A DNA stretch of 33,368 bases. Source: DASVAL01 sp035649575 (GTDB taxonomy: Bacteria; Planctomycetota; UBA1135; UBA2386). Location of the stretch: positions 1-33,368 of the forward strand of contig DASRJH010000051.1 in the NCBI GenBank assembly GCA_035649575.1. Reading direction: 5' to 3'. The notes beneath the pieces were generated by a model, which had not been told where the DNA came from, searched no databases, and saw only the letters and a program-made list of their open reading frames with translations. The translations under genes and the position numbers were made by a program. Positions 7,796 to 15,846 of this stretch are shown here, in pieces; positions within the stretch are counted from its first letter, which is position 1; each line of letters opens with the position of its first letter.

Positions 7796-8944
7796 TCAGT
7801 TTTTCAATCGATCGGCGGTCCAGTCGAGCTCGCGTTGGATCCGCGTCGCCAGCGGCTCGCTGCCCGCGAAGTCCCCCAACACGGACCAGGTGTAGGTCTC
7901 GACTTCGAGCAGCGGCAGCTCGGCACCCGACAACGCGAGCCCGCGCAGGACCCGCACCACGTCGGCCTGCGTCGAACCGAATGCCCCGGGCGCATCCCAG
8001 AAGACCGGCACGTGGTAGTGCGAGCGCACGCGGCCGCCGGCCGCGAACTCTGCACGGCGGGCCCGCACGGCGTCGAGGTCGAGCGCGCGGAGCCCGTTCG
8101 CTGCGGCGGTCTGGTGCAGGTAGCGCGGCTCGGCGAAGGCCAGCAGCGCGTCGAGGCCTTCGGCATCGCGCACCTCGAGGCAGGCCGAGACCTGGATCTT
8201 CGGCACCGCGATGCCGCGCCGCCGCAGGTCCGCGAGCGCCTGCAGCGGATCCTCGCCGACGACCGCGAGATGACAGAGGTCGACGCACACGCCGAGATGC
8301 CGGCGCAGCACCTGCGCCGGCACCGTCGTCCACGCCCCCTCGTCGAACAGCCACCGCTCGAGGAAGTCCGCCGTCGCCGCTGCCGTCTCGAGCAGGCAAT
8401 CGGGTTCGGGTTCGAGCGCCAACACGCAGCAGATGCCCGTCTTCGCCTCGATGGCCGCGAACGCACTCGCCGCGCGCGCGAGGTTGCGCGCCATCAGCCT
8501 CAGTTCCGCGGGCTCGTCACCGGGCCCGCGGTAACCGAGCGGCAGCGTCGAGAGCGGCAGCACGCTGCCAGGTGACGCGAGCGACGCGCCGACCTCGGCG
8601 CAGAGCCGCGTGTAGTGCAGCCGTTCCTCGGTGCCCCAGTCGGGCGCGTAGACCGCCGTCTTCACGACGGTGTCGTGGAAGCCGCCGAACGGGAACACGT
8701 TCAGGGTCCACAGCGGCAGCTCGAGCGATTGCAGCTCGCGCGCGAGGCGCAATCGCGCGCTCGCATCGGCCGAGAGCTGCCGGACCAGGTCCATCGGCCA
8801 CCAGGCCCCGATCCCGAACGCGCGGCCGCGGGCGCGCGCGCCGGCCGCCACCGGTGCCGTGTGCTCGCGCAAGGCGCCGAGCACGGCCGGAAGGTCCGGA
8901 GCCGCGTGTACGTTGCCGCAATAGGTGAGCCGCAGAGGGGTCAT
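7796..8944 (-). CDS. eboE: EboE-like metabolite traffic protein (TIM-barrel, xylose-isomerase-like)
   Basis: From ATG 8944 the product is 382 residues. An in-frame ATG at 8998 gives 18 more residues that do not resemble the family, so I chose 8944, which is followed directly by the family-typical RLTYCGNVH. Further family features are AFGIGAWW, TLNVFPFGGFHDTVVKTAVY, LALEPEPDCLLET and LGVCVDLCHLAVV. The paired Glu and the D-x-C-H segment are the expected metal or substrate ligands of a xylose-isomerase-like TIM barrel. EboE belongs to the Ebo gene set (eustigmatophyte/bacterial operon), implicated in moving metabolites such as the scytonemin monomer towards the periplasm. The other Ebo genes (for example a UbiA-like EboC) are not in this window. 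The gene is divergent from the LOG-family gene. The family call rests on remembered motifs. Confidence 0.75.
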   Translation of the reverse strand: MTPLRLTYCGNVHAAPDLPAVLGALREHTAPVAAGARARGRAFGIGAWWPMDLVRQLSADASARLRLARELQSLELPLWTLNVFPFGGFHDTVVKTAVYAPDWGTEERLHYTRLCAEVGASLASPGSVLPLSTLPLGYRGPGDEPAELRLMARNLARAASAFAAIEAKTGICCVLALEPEPDCLLETAAATADFLERWLFDEGAWTTVPAQVLRRHLGVCVDLCHLAVVGEDPLQALADLRRRGIAVPKIQVSACLEVRDAEGLDALLAFAEPRYLHQTAAANGLRALDLDAVRARRAEFAAGGRVRSHYHVPVFWDAPGAFGSTQADVVRVLRGLALSGAELPLLEVETYTWSVLGDFAGSEPLATRIQRELDWTADRLKN

Positions 8945-9064
8945 GGCATGCCGGGCGCCGGACGCCGGCAGGATACAGGACCGCGAGGGCCGGGGCATCG
9001 CCGCTCGCGGGCCGGATACCTCGCCCGGGAATCCTGCGGCTCAGAGGGCCCGAATGCCGATGCG
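8945..9064. promoter_or_regulatory. Divergent promoter region between eboE-like and LOG-family genes
   Basis: These 120 bases separate two divergent starts, so both promoters should lie here. On the minus strand a TATCCT hexamer (8970-8975) sits 25 bases before the eboE-like ATG and is a possible -10 box. No convincing promoter is seen for the plus-strand gene. Confidence 0.4.
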
Positions 9065-10018
9065 ATGCATAGCCACCTCATGCTCGATGGCAAGCCGATG
9101 AGCCACACCCCCTCCGCGCCAGGCGAGAACGGCCACGTGCCCGCACCGCCGGGCGAGAACGCCCACGCCGAGCGCATCCTCGCGATCCGGCGGTCCAGTT
9201 CGTATCGGCAGTCGCACGTCGACACCGACTTCCTGGCCCGCGCCGAGCTGCGCCCCGTGCGGTTGCAACTCGAGCTGCTGAAGCCCGAGCTGATCATGAA
9301 CGAGCAGGGCGTGGCGTCGACGGTGGTCGTGTTCGGCGGCACCCGCGTGGTCGAACGCGCACAAGCCGAAAGGCAGCTCGAGGCCGCACAGCAAGCGCTG
9401 GCCAAGAACCCGCAGGACCCGAAGCTGCAGCAGGCTGTCGCGATCGCCGAGAACGTGGTCAGGAGGGCGCACTACTACGACCAGGCGCGGGAATTCGGCC
9501 GCATCGTCTCGAGCCAGTGCCAGGTCGATCACCGCTGTGACTACGTCGTCTGCACGGGCGGTGGCCCCGGCATCATGGAGGCCGCGAACCGCGGCGCTTT
9601 CGACATCGGCGCCAAGTCGATCGGCCTCAACATCACGCTGCCGTTCGAGCAGGAACCCAACAGCTACATCACTCCGGAGCTCTGCTTCGAGTTCAAGTAC
9701 TTCGCGATCCGGAAGATGCACTTGCTGATGCGCGCCAAGGCGATGGTCGCGTTCCCGGGCGGCTTCGGCACCATGGACGAACTGTTCGAGACGCTGACCT
9801 TGATCCAGACGCGGCGCATGCAGCCGATCCCCGTCGTGTTGTTCGGGCGCGGCTACTGGAACCGGCTCATCGACTGGGATCTGTTCGTGACCGAGGGAAT
9901 GATCTCGCCCGACGACCTGAGCCTGATCTCGTATGCGGAGTCGGCGCAGGAATGCTGGCGCGTGATCGAGGACTTCTACCGCGAAAAGCCGGCAGAGCGG
10001 CTGCCGCGCGGCCAGTGA
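9065..10018 (+). CDS. LOG-family protein (nucleotide 5'-monophosphate phosphoribohydrolase type)
   Basis: The product is 317 residues from ATG 9065; ATG 9080 and ATG 9098 are in-frame alternatives and no Shine-Dalgarno site decides between them. The domain has the two hallmark loops of the family formerly annotated as lysine decarboxylase: GGGPGIMEAANRGA and PGGFGTMDE. These bind the nucleotide phosphate and ribose. LOG enzymes cleave the N-glycosidic bond of nucleoside 5'-monophosphates, giving a free base and ribose 5-phosphate; PpnN of E. coli is a related purine/pyrimidine enzyme. An acidic/alanine-rich helical segment (about 105-150) lies between the first strand (VVVFGGTR) and the motif region and is longer than in small LOG proteins. 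The first 40 residues are Pro/Gly/His-rich and probably disordered. The GT-C gene follows 44 bases downstream on the same strand. Confidence 0.88.
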   Translation: MHSHLMLDGKPMSHTPSAPGENGHVPAPPGENAHAERILAIRRSSSYRQSHVDTDFLARAELRPVRLQLELLKPELIMNEQGVASTVVVFGGTRVVERAQAERQLEAAQQALAKNPQDPKLQQAVAIAENVVRRAHYYDQAREFGRIVSSQCQVDHRCDYVVCTGGGPGIMEAANRGAFDIGAKSIGLNITLPFEQEPNSYITPELCFEFKYFAIRKMHLLMRAKAMVAFPGGFGTMDELFETLTLIQTRRMQPIPVVLFGRGYWNRLIDWDLFVTEGMISPDDLSLISYAESAQECWRVIEDFYREKPAERLPRGQ

Positions 10019-10062
10019 GCCCGCAAGCCACCAGTCCGCCCGCGCCTGCGGCGCAGCGAACG

Positions 10063-11940
10063 ATGCCCGACGCATCGGTGGACAGCCCGACGCCCGCCCC
10101 CGCACTCCCGCGCAAGGCCCGGCGCGTACGCGTGATCGTGCTCGCCACGCTGGCGATTGCCCTGGGCTTCGGTGCTGTACAGCTCGCCTTTCTCTGCGAC
10201 GACGCGTTCGTCCTTTTCCGCTACGTGTCGAACGCGCGCGATGGACACGGACTCGTCTGGAACCCACCGCCGTTCGCGCCAGTGGAAGGCTACACGCAGT
10301 TCCTCTGGTCGTTGCTGCTCTGGGCCACATGGAGCTGGTTCGGCGTCGAACCGCCTCGGTCGGCCAACATCCTGTCGATCCTCTGCGGCCTCGGCCTGTT
10401 CGTTGTCGTCGCCTGCGCGGCCTTCCGGATCCGGAATCGGGACGGCAAGCGAACGCCCGATTCGCTCGCGTTCGTCGCGCTCGCCGCGGTGGTCGGCAAC
10501 CGCACGTTCCTGCAGTCGCTGACGAGTGGGTTGGACGCCTCGCTGTTCAACCTGGGTTTCGTCTCCTGGGTGCTGCTCGCCTTCCGTGCGCCGGACCGGC
10601 GCACTCACGGCTGGCTCGCGACCTGGGCTGCAGCGGCAGCCGTGACGGCGCTGACGCAACCCGACGGACTGCTGTGCGTCGCCGCGACGAGCGCGCTCGG
10701 TGTGACCTGGAGTCTGCGGCGCAACGACTCCCGGTTCCTGCTGAGCCTCGCACCGCTGCTCGCGGTGGCCGCGCACTTCATGTGGCGTCGTTCGTCCTAT
10801 GGCGAATGGCTGCCGAACACCGGCTACGCCGACGTCGCGGCGCCCGGGGCGGAGGCCGGAATCCGCTACTTCGAGTGCTTCTGTTTCGAGAACGGCGGCT
10901 GGATCTGGTTGCCGATCGCGTTCGTCTGGCTGCTGCTCGAACTGCGGCGCGGACCGAAGGCCGCGCTACGGCGTCACGCGGACAACCTGCCCCAGGTGGC
11001 GGCCGTCGCGGCGACGCTCGTTCACGTCGGCTACTACCTGCTGTGCGTCGGCGGCGATCCGCTCGAGTATCGCGTGCTGAGCCACCTGATCCCACTCGGC
11101 GCGCTCTCCGCTGCGGCGATGGTCGCCGGCAAGTGTGCGAGCGCCCTTGCGCCGGTCGCGTGCACGCTCGCACTGGGCTTTGGCGCCTCGGTCGGTTGGA
11201 TCCACCTGGCCCTGTCGGAACATCTCCCGACGTCGCACTACGTGCCGCTCGCTGCGAAGGTGCCGCAGTGGCTGCAGCCGCTCGTGCGCTGGCACGACCG
11301 CAATCAGGTCTGGTTGCAAGCGCACGTGATCTGCGGTCGCTGCCGCCAGCACGCACTCTTCCTCGACGCGACGCTCGCGGCGCTGCCCGAACGGACCAGG
11401 ATGACCGTCGATGCGAACGACCTGCCCGTTCTGTCGTTGCGCGGCGTGGGCGCCGCCGGCTGGGTCCTGCCCGATTGCTACGTGATCGACAGGCACGGTC
11501 TGAACGACTGGGTCGTGGCGCCCACCGCGGGACGCAGCTGGAGCACGCGCTGGCCGCCGAAGGAGGTGTGGGAGGCCGTGTTGGCCCGGGCCGACCGGGA
11601 TCGCGACACCGCGCTGACCCGCCGCGAACTCGAGACGGCCGTCGTTGCCGCAACGAGCAGCTCCGAGGCCATCTCGCAGGACCTGGTCACACAACTGCTG
11701 CTGCTCTTCGCGGTCGAAGACCCCGAGCGCCTCACGGCCGCCGAGGCGCAGCAGATCGTGCCGTTCTTCGAGGACCTGCGGCTCATGGGCCCCGACCGGC
11801 TTGCTCCGCCCGAATACGTGAGCACCTTCGCTCCGAACGTCACGGTCGTCGACCGCAAGGTGGTCGTGCGCAAACGCGAGGTGCCGCTGACCGCCGCGAG
11901 AGTGCGCGCCATCGAGCAGGAACGCGACGAGATGCGGTAG
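10063..11940 (+). CDS. GT-C type integral membrane glycosyltransferase with EF-hand-like loop
   Basis: From ATG 10063 the product is 625 residues with about ten hydrophobic segments between residues 25 and 400 and a soluble C-terminal part. The first extracytoplasmic loop carries DDAFVLFRYVSNARDGHGL followed by W-N-P and V-E-G-Y-T-Q-F. This resembles bacterial GT-C enzymes related to arabinofuranosyl and mannosyl transferases, whose Asp-Asp pair is catalytic. They use polyprenyl-phosphate sugars on the periplasmic side. A family-like VIDRHGLND segment lies near residue 475. At residues 511-522 the sequence DRDRDTALTRRE matches the D-x-D-x-D...E pattern of an EF-hand calcium loop with Thr in place of the usual Gly. 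The earlier in-frame start at 9952 overlaps the LOG gene and was not used. It opens the glycan block. Confidence 0.82.
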   Translation: MPDASVDSPTPAPALPRKARRVRVIVLATLAIALGFGAVQLAFLCDDAFVLFRYVSNARDGHGLVWNPPPFAPVEGYTQFLWSLLLWATWSWFGVEPPRSANILSILCGLGLFVVVACAAFRIRNRDGKRTPDSLAFVALAAVVGNRTFLQSLTSGLDASLFNLGFVSWVLLAFRAPDRRTHGWLATWAAAAAVTALTQPDGLLCVAATSALGVTWSLRRNDSRFLLSLAPLLAVAAHFMWRRSSYGEWLPNTGYADVAAPGAEAGIRYFECFCFENGGWIWLPIAFVWLLLELRRGPKAALRRHADNLPQVAAVAATLVHVGYYLLCVGGDPLEYRVLSHLIPLGALSAAAMVAGKCASALAPVACTLALGFGASVGWIHLALSEHLPTSHYVPLAAKVPQWLQPLVRWHDRNQVWLQAHVICGRCRQHALFLDATLAALPERTRMTVDANDLPVLSLRGVGAAGWVLPDCYVIDRHGLNDWVVAPTAGRSWSTRWPPKEVWEAVLARADRDRDTALTRRELETAVVAATSSSEAISQDLVTQLLLLFAVEDPERLTAAEAQQIVPFFEDLRLMGPDRLAPPEYVSTFAPNVTVVDRKVVVRKREVPLTAARVRAIEQERDEMR

Positions 11941-11963
11941 TGCCGCGGGTGCGTCCGGGCCTG

Positions 11964-13133
11964 CTACGACGGTGCCGCGTGCAGCAAGCGCTCGGTGAGC
12001 TCGCGATACGGCCCCGCCAACGCGCGCGGCCGCCGGTCGTTGCGCAGGGCGATCATCGCCGCAACCTGCGCGCTGTAGGCCTGCGTGGGAAAGTCGGCCG
12101 CGAGCTGCCGCAGCACGGCCACGATCTCGTCCGCCGACTGGCACAGGTATCCGATGCGATGCGTCTCGAACATCCTGTTCAGGACCGGCGTGGGCAATGC
12201 GATCACGGGTCTGAGGTTCGCCACCGCATCCAGCAGAGCGCCGCTCGCCGCGAAGTCGTAGTGCGAGCCCCGGAACGGCAGACACACGTAGTGGATGCCG
12301 CGCAGGCCCGCGAGGAAGTCCGCCTGCGAGAGCTGCGCCGCAGCGGGCCGTCGCGCGAGCACGTGAAGACCAGTCGAGGCACTTCCGGGCGGTGTCGATC
12401 CGACCGCGTGGAACTCGAATCGCCCCGGACACGCGCGAGCCATACGTTCGGCGACCTCGAGAAAGACCCCGAACCCCTTCGCTTCGGTGGCCAGCCCGAG
12501 GAAGGCGATCCGGATCGCGGAGTTCACGGCCGGCAGCGATGCGTCGCCGAGCACACTGACGGTAAGCGGATACGGTATCGCGGCGACGCCCGGTGCGATG
12601 CGCGGCATCTCGGCCCGCAACGCTTCGGCAATCGCGTGCTCGAGCACGAGATACTGCGTCCCCAGTGCAGAGCAACGCGCGAGCGTCGATCGCATGTCGA
12701 ACAGCCGCCGCAGCGGATTGCGCGAACGCCAGCCCGCGACTTCGCCGACTTCGCCGTGCAGCACGACCTGGGTCGGAATCCGGTCGCGGCCGAACACACG
12801 GCGCAGCGCGAGCGCCCAGAGCAGCGATCGATGGGCCGACAACAGCAGCCGCAGCCGCGGTTTCCCTTGGCCCGCCGCAGCACGGCGCAAGAGCCCGTAC
12901 TCGCGCGGCAGGCGCGCGGCGATGCCGGCCCTGCGTTGCGGGATCGCGGCATCGAGCCACCGGATCCGGTCGCGATGGCGGTCGCCGAGTACTTGGCGCA
13001 GGTGTGCGCCGTGCCTCGCCTCGCAGTAGACGTGGATCTCGTCCGCAAAAGCCTCGGCCACCGTGTCGATCAGTCCAGCGTTGACCACGAGGTGCTCGAG
13101 GTCCGCGCAGAGAAACTCCAGGACCTCGATCAC
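11964..13133 (-). CDS. GT4-type glycosyltransferase
   Basis: The 389-residue product is soluble. Its C-terminal half has features of a GT-B retaining glycosyltransferase of family 4: IAFLGLATEAKGFGVFLE at the start of the nucleotide-sugar domain, then YVCLPFRGSHYDFAASG and ALLDAVANLRPVIALPTP. In this family the Pro-rich strand and the Ser-Gly-x-x-x-Glu/Asp region contact the donor sugar nucleotide. The N-terminal acceptor domain is divergent. The start is GTG at 13133, four bases after the stop of the epimerase-aminotransferase fusion gene, so the two are probably translationally coupled. It is convergent with the GT-C gene. It likely adds one sugar to the surface glycan made by this block; the donor and linkage are unknown. 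Confidence 0.8.
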   Translation of the reverse strand: MIEVLEFLCADLEHLVVNAGLIDTVAEAFADEIHVYCEARHGAHLRQVLGDRHRDRIRWLDAAIPQRRAGIAARLPREYGLLRRAAAGQGKPRLRLLLSAHRSLLWALALRRVFGRDRIPTQVVLHGEVGEVAGWRSRNPLRRLFDMRSTLARCSALGTQYLVLEHAIAEALRAEMPRIAPGVAAIPYPLTVSVLGDASLPAVNSAIRIAFLGLATEAKGFGVFLEVAERMARACPGRFEFHAVGSTPPGSASTGLHVLARRPAAAQLSQADFLAGLRGIHYVCLPFRGSHYDFAASGALLDAVANLRPVIALPTPVLNRMFETHRIGYLCQSADEIVAVLRQLAADFPTQAYSAQVAAMIALRNDRRPRALAGPYRELTERLLHAAPS

Positions 13134-13137
13134 GGGT

Positions 13138-15504
13138 TCATCGTGCCACCGGGGCCTGCGATTTCGCCGCTTCCTCGCGAATGACCGCCGCCACGAACCG
13201 CACGTGTTCGGGCGTGTAGTGTTCGTTGATCGGCAGCACGATCACGCGATCGAGCGCCTGCACGGCGCCCGGGTAGTCCGAGCGCCGATAGACGGGTTGA
13301 GGCCGGACCACACCATCGGCAGAACGCAGCGGCAGCGCCGTGACCGGCGAGGCGTTCCAGTCCGCGAACAGCCCACACTCGAACGCGGGCTTCTGGATGT
13401 AACGCGGTACACAGGACACGCCGCGTTCCTTCATGCGCTTGCCGAGCTCGAAAGCACCGCCGCGCACGATCGCGGGGTCGACCATGATCGCGTATCGCCA
13501 CCACGCGTGCTCCGTGCCCGGGGGAACGACCGGCGTCGACACCCCCGGGATGCCCGCGAGCGCTGCGGTCAAGAGACCGGCGACCTCGCGCCGCCGCTGC
13601 AGGACCCAATCGAGCTTGTCGAGCTGCGCCAGTGCTGTGGCGCCCTGCAGCTCGGTCAGGCGGTAATTGAGCGCCGGAAAGGAGTGGTCGGGGTTCGTTT
13701 CGCCATACCCCCAGGCTTTGTTGACGAACAAGAACACGCGGCGCGCGAGCTTGTCGTCGCTCGTGAGCACGATGCCGCCTTCGCCAGTCGTCATGTGCTT
13801 GCCCTGCTGCATCGAGAACGCCGCGATGTGGCCGATCGTGCCGACGCGGCCCGCCGTGCTCTCGGCCAGGAACGCCTGCGCGCAGTCTTCGATGATCAGC
13901 AGACCCTTGTCGCGCGCGAGTGCCTGGATCGGCTTCATCTCGCAGGGCAGACCGAACAGGTGCGTGACGACGATCGCCCTGGTCCGGCCCGTGAGCCTCG
14001 CGGCAAGCGTCGCCGCGGTCACGTTGAGCGTCGCCGGGTCGACGTCCGCGAACACCGGAATCGCGCCTTCGTAGAGGATCGGCGTGAGCGCGCCCATGTC
14101 GGTGATCGGCGTCGTGATCACTTCGTCGCCGGCCTCGAGCCCGAGCGCGGCCACCGCGCAGTGCATGGCCGCCGTGCCCGACGCACAGGCGATCGCGTGT
14201 CTGCCATGACGTCTGCCGAATTCGCGTTCGAAGCGAGCGACGAACGTGCCCTTGGTGGAATTGAGCGTGCCCGAGCGGATCGCGCGGGCCACGAACTGGA
14301 TCTCGTGTTCGCCGAGGCTCCGTCCCGTCCAGTCGCCGTCCGACGGCAGGGCCGGCGCTGCCGCGACGACCTTCTTCGCGGCCACCGGCCCGATCGCGGG
14401 CAACATGGCCTGCTGCAGCACGGCGACGATGCGCTCGGCCGTCCTGCCGTCGCCATAGGGGTGCTGCCAGCGCCGCTGCGTGGCGAGCGCCTGGCCGATC
14501 GCGCGCGCCACGGCCGCAGTCTCGACGCCGGCGATCAGGTTGCTGCCGGCGTCGACGGTCTCGGGTCGTTCGGTGCTGGTCCGCAGTGTGACGCACCGCG
14601 TGCCGAGGATCGATGCCTCCTCCTGCAGTCCACCCGAATCGGTCAACACGATCCTGGCATCGCGCTGCAGCAGCAGGCTCTCCGTGAAACCGACGGGTTC
14701 GAGCGGCTTGATCGACGCCGGCAGGCTCACGCCGTACTGCAGCAGCATCTTCTGGGTGCGCGGGTGCACCGGGAACAGGACCGGCAGGCGGGCCGCGGCA
14801 GCGCCGCGATCGACTCCCTCGATCAGCGAGCGCAGCGTCGCGGCGTCGTCGACGTTCTCTTCGCGGTGCAACGTGAGGAACGCGTAGTTCCTCGTCTCGA
14901 CGCCGAATCGTGCGAGCAGCGCCGAAGCGTCGCCCGCCTGCGCGAGCCGGCTGGCCACCGCATCGGCGATCGTGTTGCCGACCACCGCGACCGCGCCACC
15001 CGCCCCGTTTTCGCGCCGCAGGATCTCGCGCTGCAGTTCGGTCGGGCAGAACAGCCAGTCCGACAAGATGTCGACCTGGATGCGGTTCAACTCCTCGGGC
15101 ATCCGCCGATCGAACGAGCGCAACCCGGCCTCGACGTGCGCGAGCCGCAGTCCGCGCTTCTTGGCCGCCAGCGCGCCGGCCAGGGTCGAGTTCGTGTCGC
15201 CTTGCACGACGACGATGCAGTTGCCACACGCGGCCAATGCCTCGTGCAGCCCGAGCAGCATGCGCGCCAGCTGCAGGCCAGGCGGCTGTGAGCCGACCCC
15301 GAGTTGATGGTCGGGAGCAGGTAGACCCAGTTCCTGGAAGAACCTGCCATCGAGCCCCTCGCTGTAGTGCTGGCCCGTGTGGATCAACTTGCACGGAATG
15401 CCTGCGCGGCGGGCCGCGAGGATCACAGGAGCCAGCTTGATGATCTCCGGACGCGTTCCGAGGACGAACGTGAGGCAGGAGGGTGGGGACTGCTCGGGCG
15501 TCAT
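13138..15504 (-). CDS. Fused WecB-type UDP-GlcNAc 2-epimerase and DegT-type sugar aminotransferase
   Basis: One 788-residue polypeptide carries two enzymes usually encoded separately. Residues 10-375 are a UDP-GlcNAc 2-epimerase: GTRPEIIKLAP at 16-26, then TGQHYSEGLDGRFF, QGDTNSTLAGALAAKKRG, HVEAGLRS, HREEN near 213 and LTDSGGLQEEA. Residues about 390-785 are a PLP-dependent DegT/DnrJ/EryC1 aminotransferase: CASGTAAMHCA, IIEDCAQAF and SMQQGKHMTTGEGG, in which Lys569 is the predicted PLP lysine. An Ala-rich linker joins them. Both active sites look intact. The likely role is making an amino sugar nucleotide for the adjacent glycosyltransferases, as in UDP-ManNAc or diamino-sugar pathways. ATG 15504 was preferred over the in-frame ATG at 15639 because homology begins just after it; a TACCCT hexamer lies 25 bases upstream. 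Confidence 0.88.
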   Translation of the reverse strand: MTPEQSPPSCLTFVLGTRPEIIKLAPVILAARRAGIPCKLIHTGQHYSEGLDGRFFQELGLPAPDHQLGVGSQPPGLQLARMLLGLHEALAACGNCIVVVQGDTNSTLAGALAAKKRGLRLAHVEAGLRSFDRRMPEELNRIQVDILSDWLFCPTELQREILRRENGAGGAVAVVGNTIADAVASRLAQAGDASALLARFGVETRNYAFLTLHREENVDDAATLRSLIEGVDRGAAAARLPVLFPVHPRTQKMLLQYGVSLPASIKPLEPVGFTESLLLQRDARIVLTDSGGLQEEASILGTRCVTLRTSTERPETVDAGSNLIAGVETAAVARAIGQALATQRRWQHPYGDGRTAERIVAVLQQAMLPAIGPVAAKKVVAAAPALPSDGDWTGRSLGEHEIQFVARAIRSGTLNSTKGTFVARFEREFGRRHGRHAIACASGTAAMHCAVAALGLEAGDEVITTPITDMGALTPILYEGAIPVFADVDPATLNVTAATLAARLTGRTRAIVVTHLFGLPCEMKPIQALARDKGLLIIEDCAQAFLAESTAGRVGTIGHIAAFSMQQGKHMTTGEGGIVLTSDDKLARRVFLFVNKAWGYGETNPDHSFPALNYRLTELQGATALAQLDKLDWVLQRRREVAGLLTAALAGIPGVSTPVVPPGTEHAWWRYAIMVDPAIVRGGAFELGKRMKERGVSCVPRYIQKPAFECGLFADWNASPVTALPLRSADGVVRPQPVYRRSDYPGAVQALDRVIVLPINEHYTPEHVRFVAAVIREEAAKSQAPVAR

Positions 15505-15846
15505 GACTCGTGTCGAGCGCGGGGCGGAAAGGGTAGCAGCCTCGAACTCGACGGCCAGATGCCGTTCAGGATCCTCCCCATCGCGGCCATGGCCGCAACC
15601 AAAGTCATGGTACTGGCCCATGCCTCCGCGGCGCCGCACTTGCTCGATCCCGCCGTCACCGCTGCCGGAACAAAAGCACGAGCTCGAGAGACCGCGCGAT
15701 CACGGTCCGATAGCATCCCGCGCCCGCTTCCTCCCGTCTCGCTCCCCCTCCGCCGCAAACATCTTGTCCACCTCGCTTCGTGGGAACGGCAGTTCGCCGT
15801 CCAGGAGTCCCGGTCGAATGTCGCCAGCCAGGCGACCAGCGCCGCG
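15505..15846. promoter_or_regulatory. Divergent intergenic region between the fusion gene and the flippase gene
   Basis: These 342 bases lie between divergent starts. Possible -10 hexamers are TACCCT on the minus strand (15530-15535) for the fusion gene and TAGCAT on the plus strand (15711-15716) for the flippase gene, the latter leaving a leader of about 130 bases. The flippase frame stays open through this stretch, but its composition is not like the membrane protein. No gene, repeat or RNA was recognised. Confidence 0.35.

Noticed and set aside
2932..8575. Long plus-strand open frames at 2932-4263, 5625-7250 and 7163-8575
   Set aside because: They are antisense to the HD-GYP-like, permease, ATPase and EboE-like genes, whose motifs are unmistakable on the minus strand.
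10329..15291. Long plus-strand open frames at 10329-13184 and 13063-15291
   Set aside because: They overlap genes with clear glycosyltransferase, epimerase and aminotransferase motifs in other frames and show only Arg/Ala-rich low-complexity protein.
15367..15846. An upstream extension of the flippase gene
   Set aside because: The frame is open, but the extra residues are basic and unrelated to the membrane protein, and part of it overlaps the fusion gene on the other strand.
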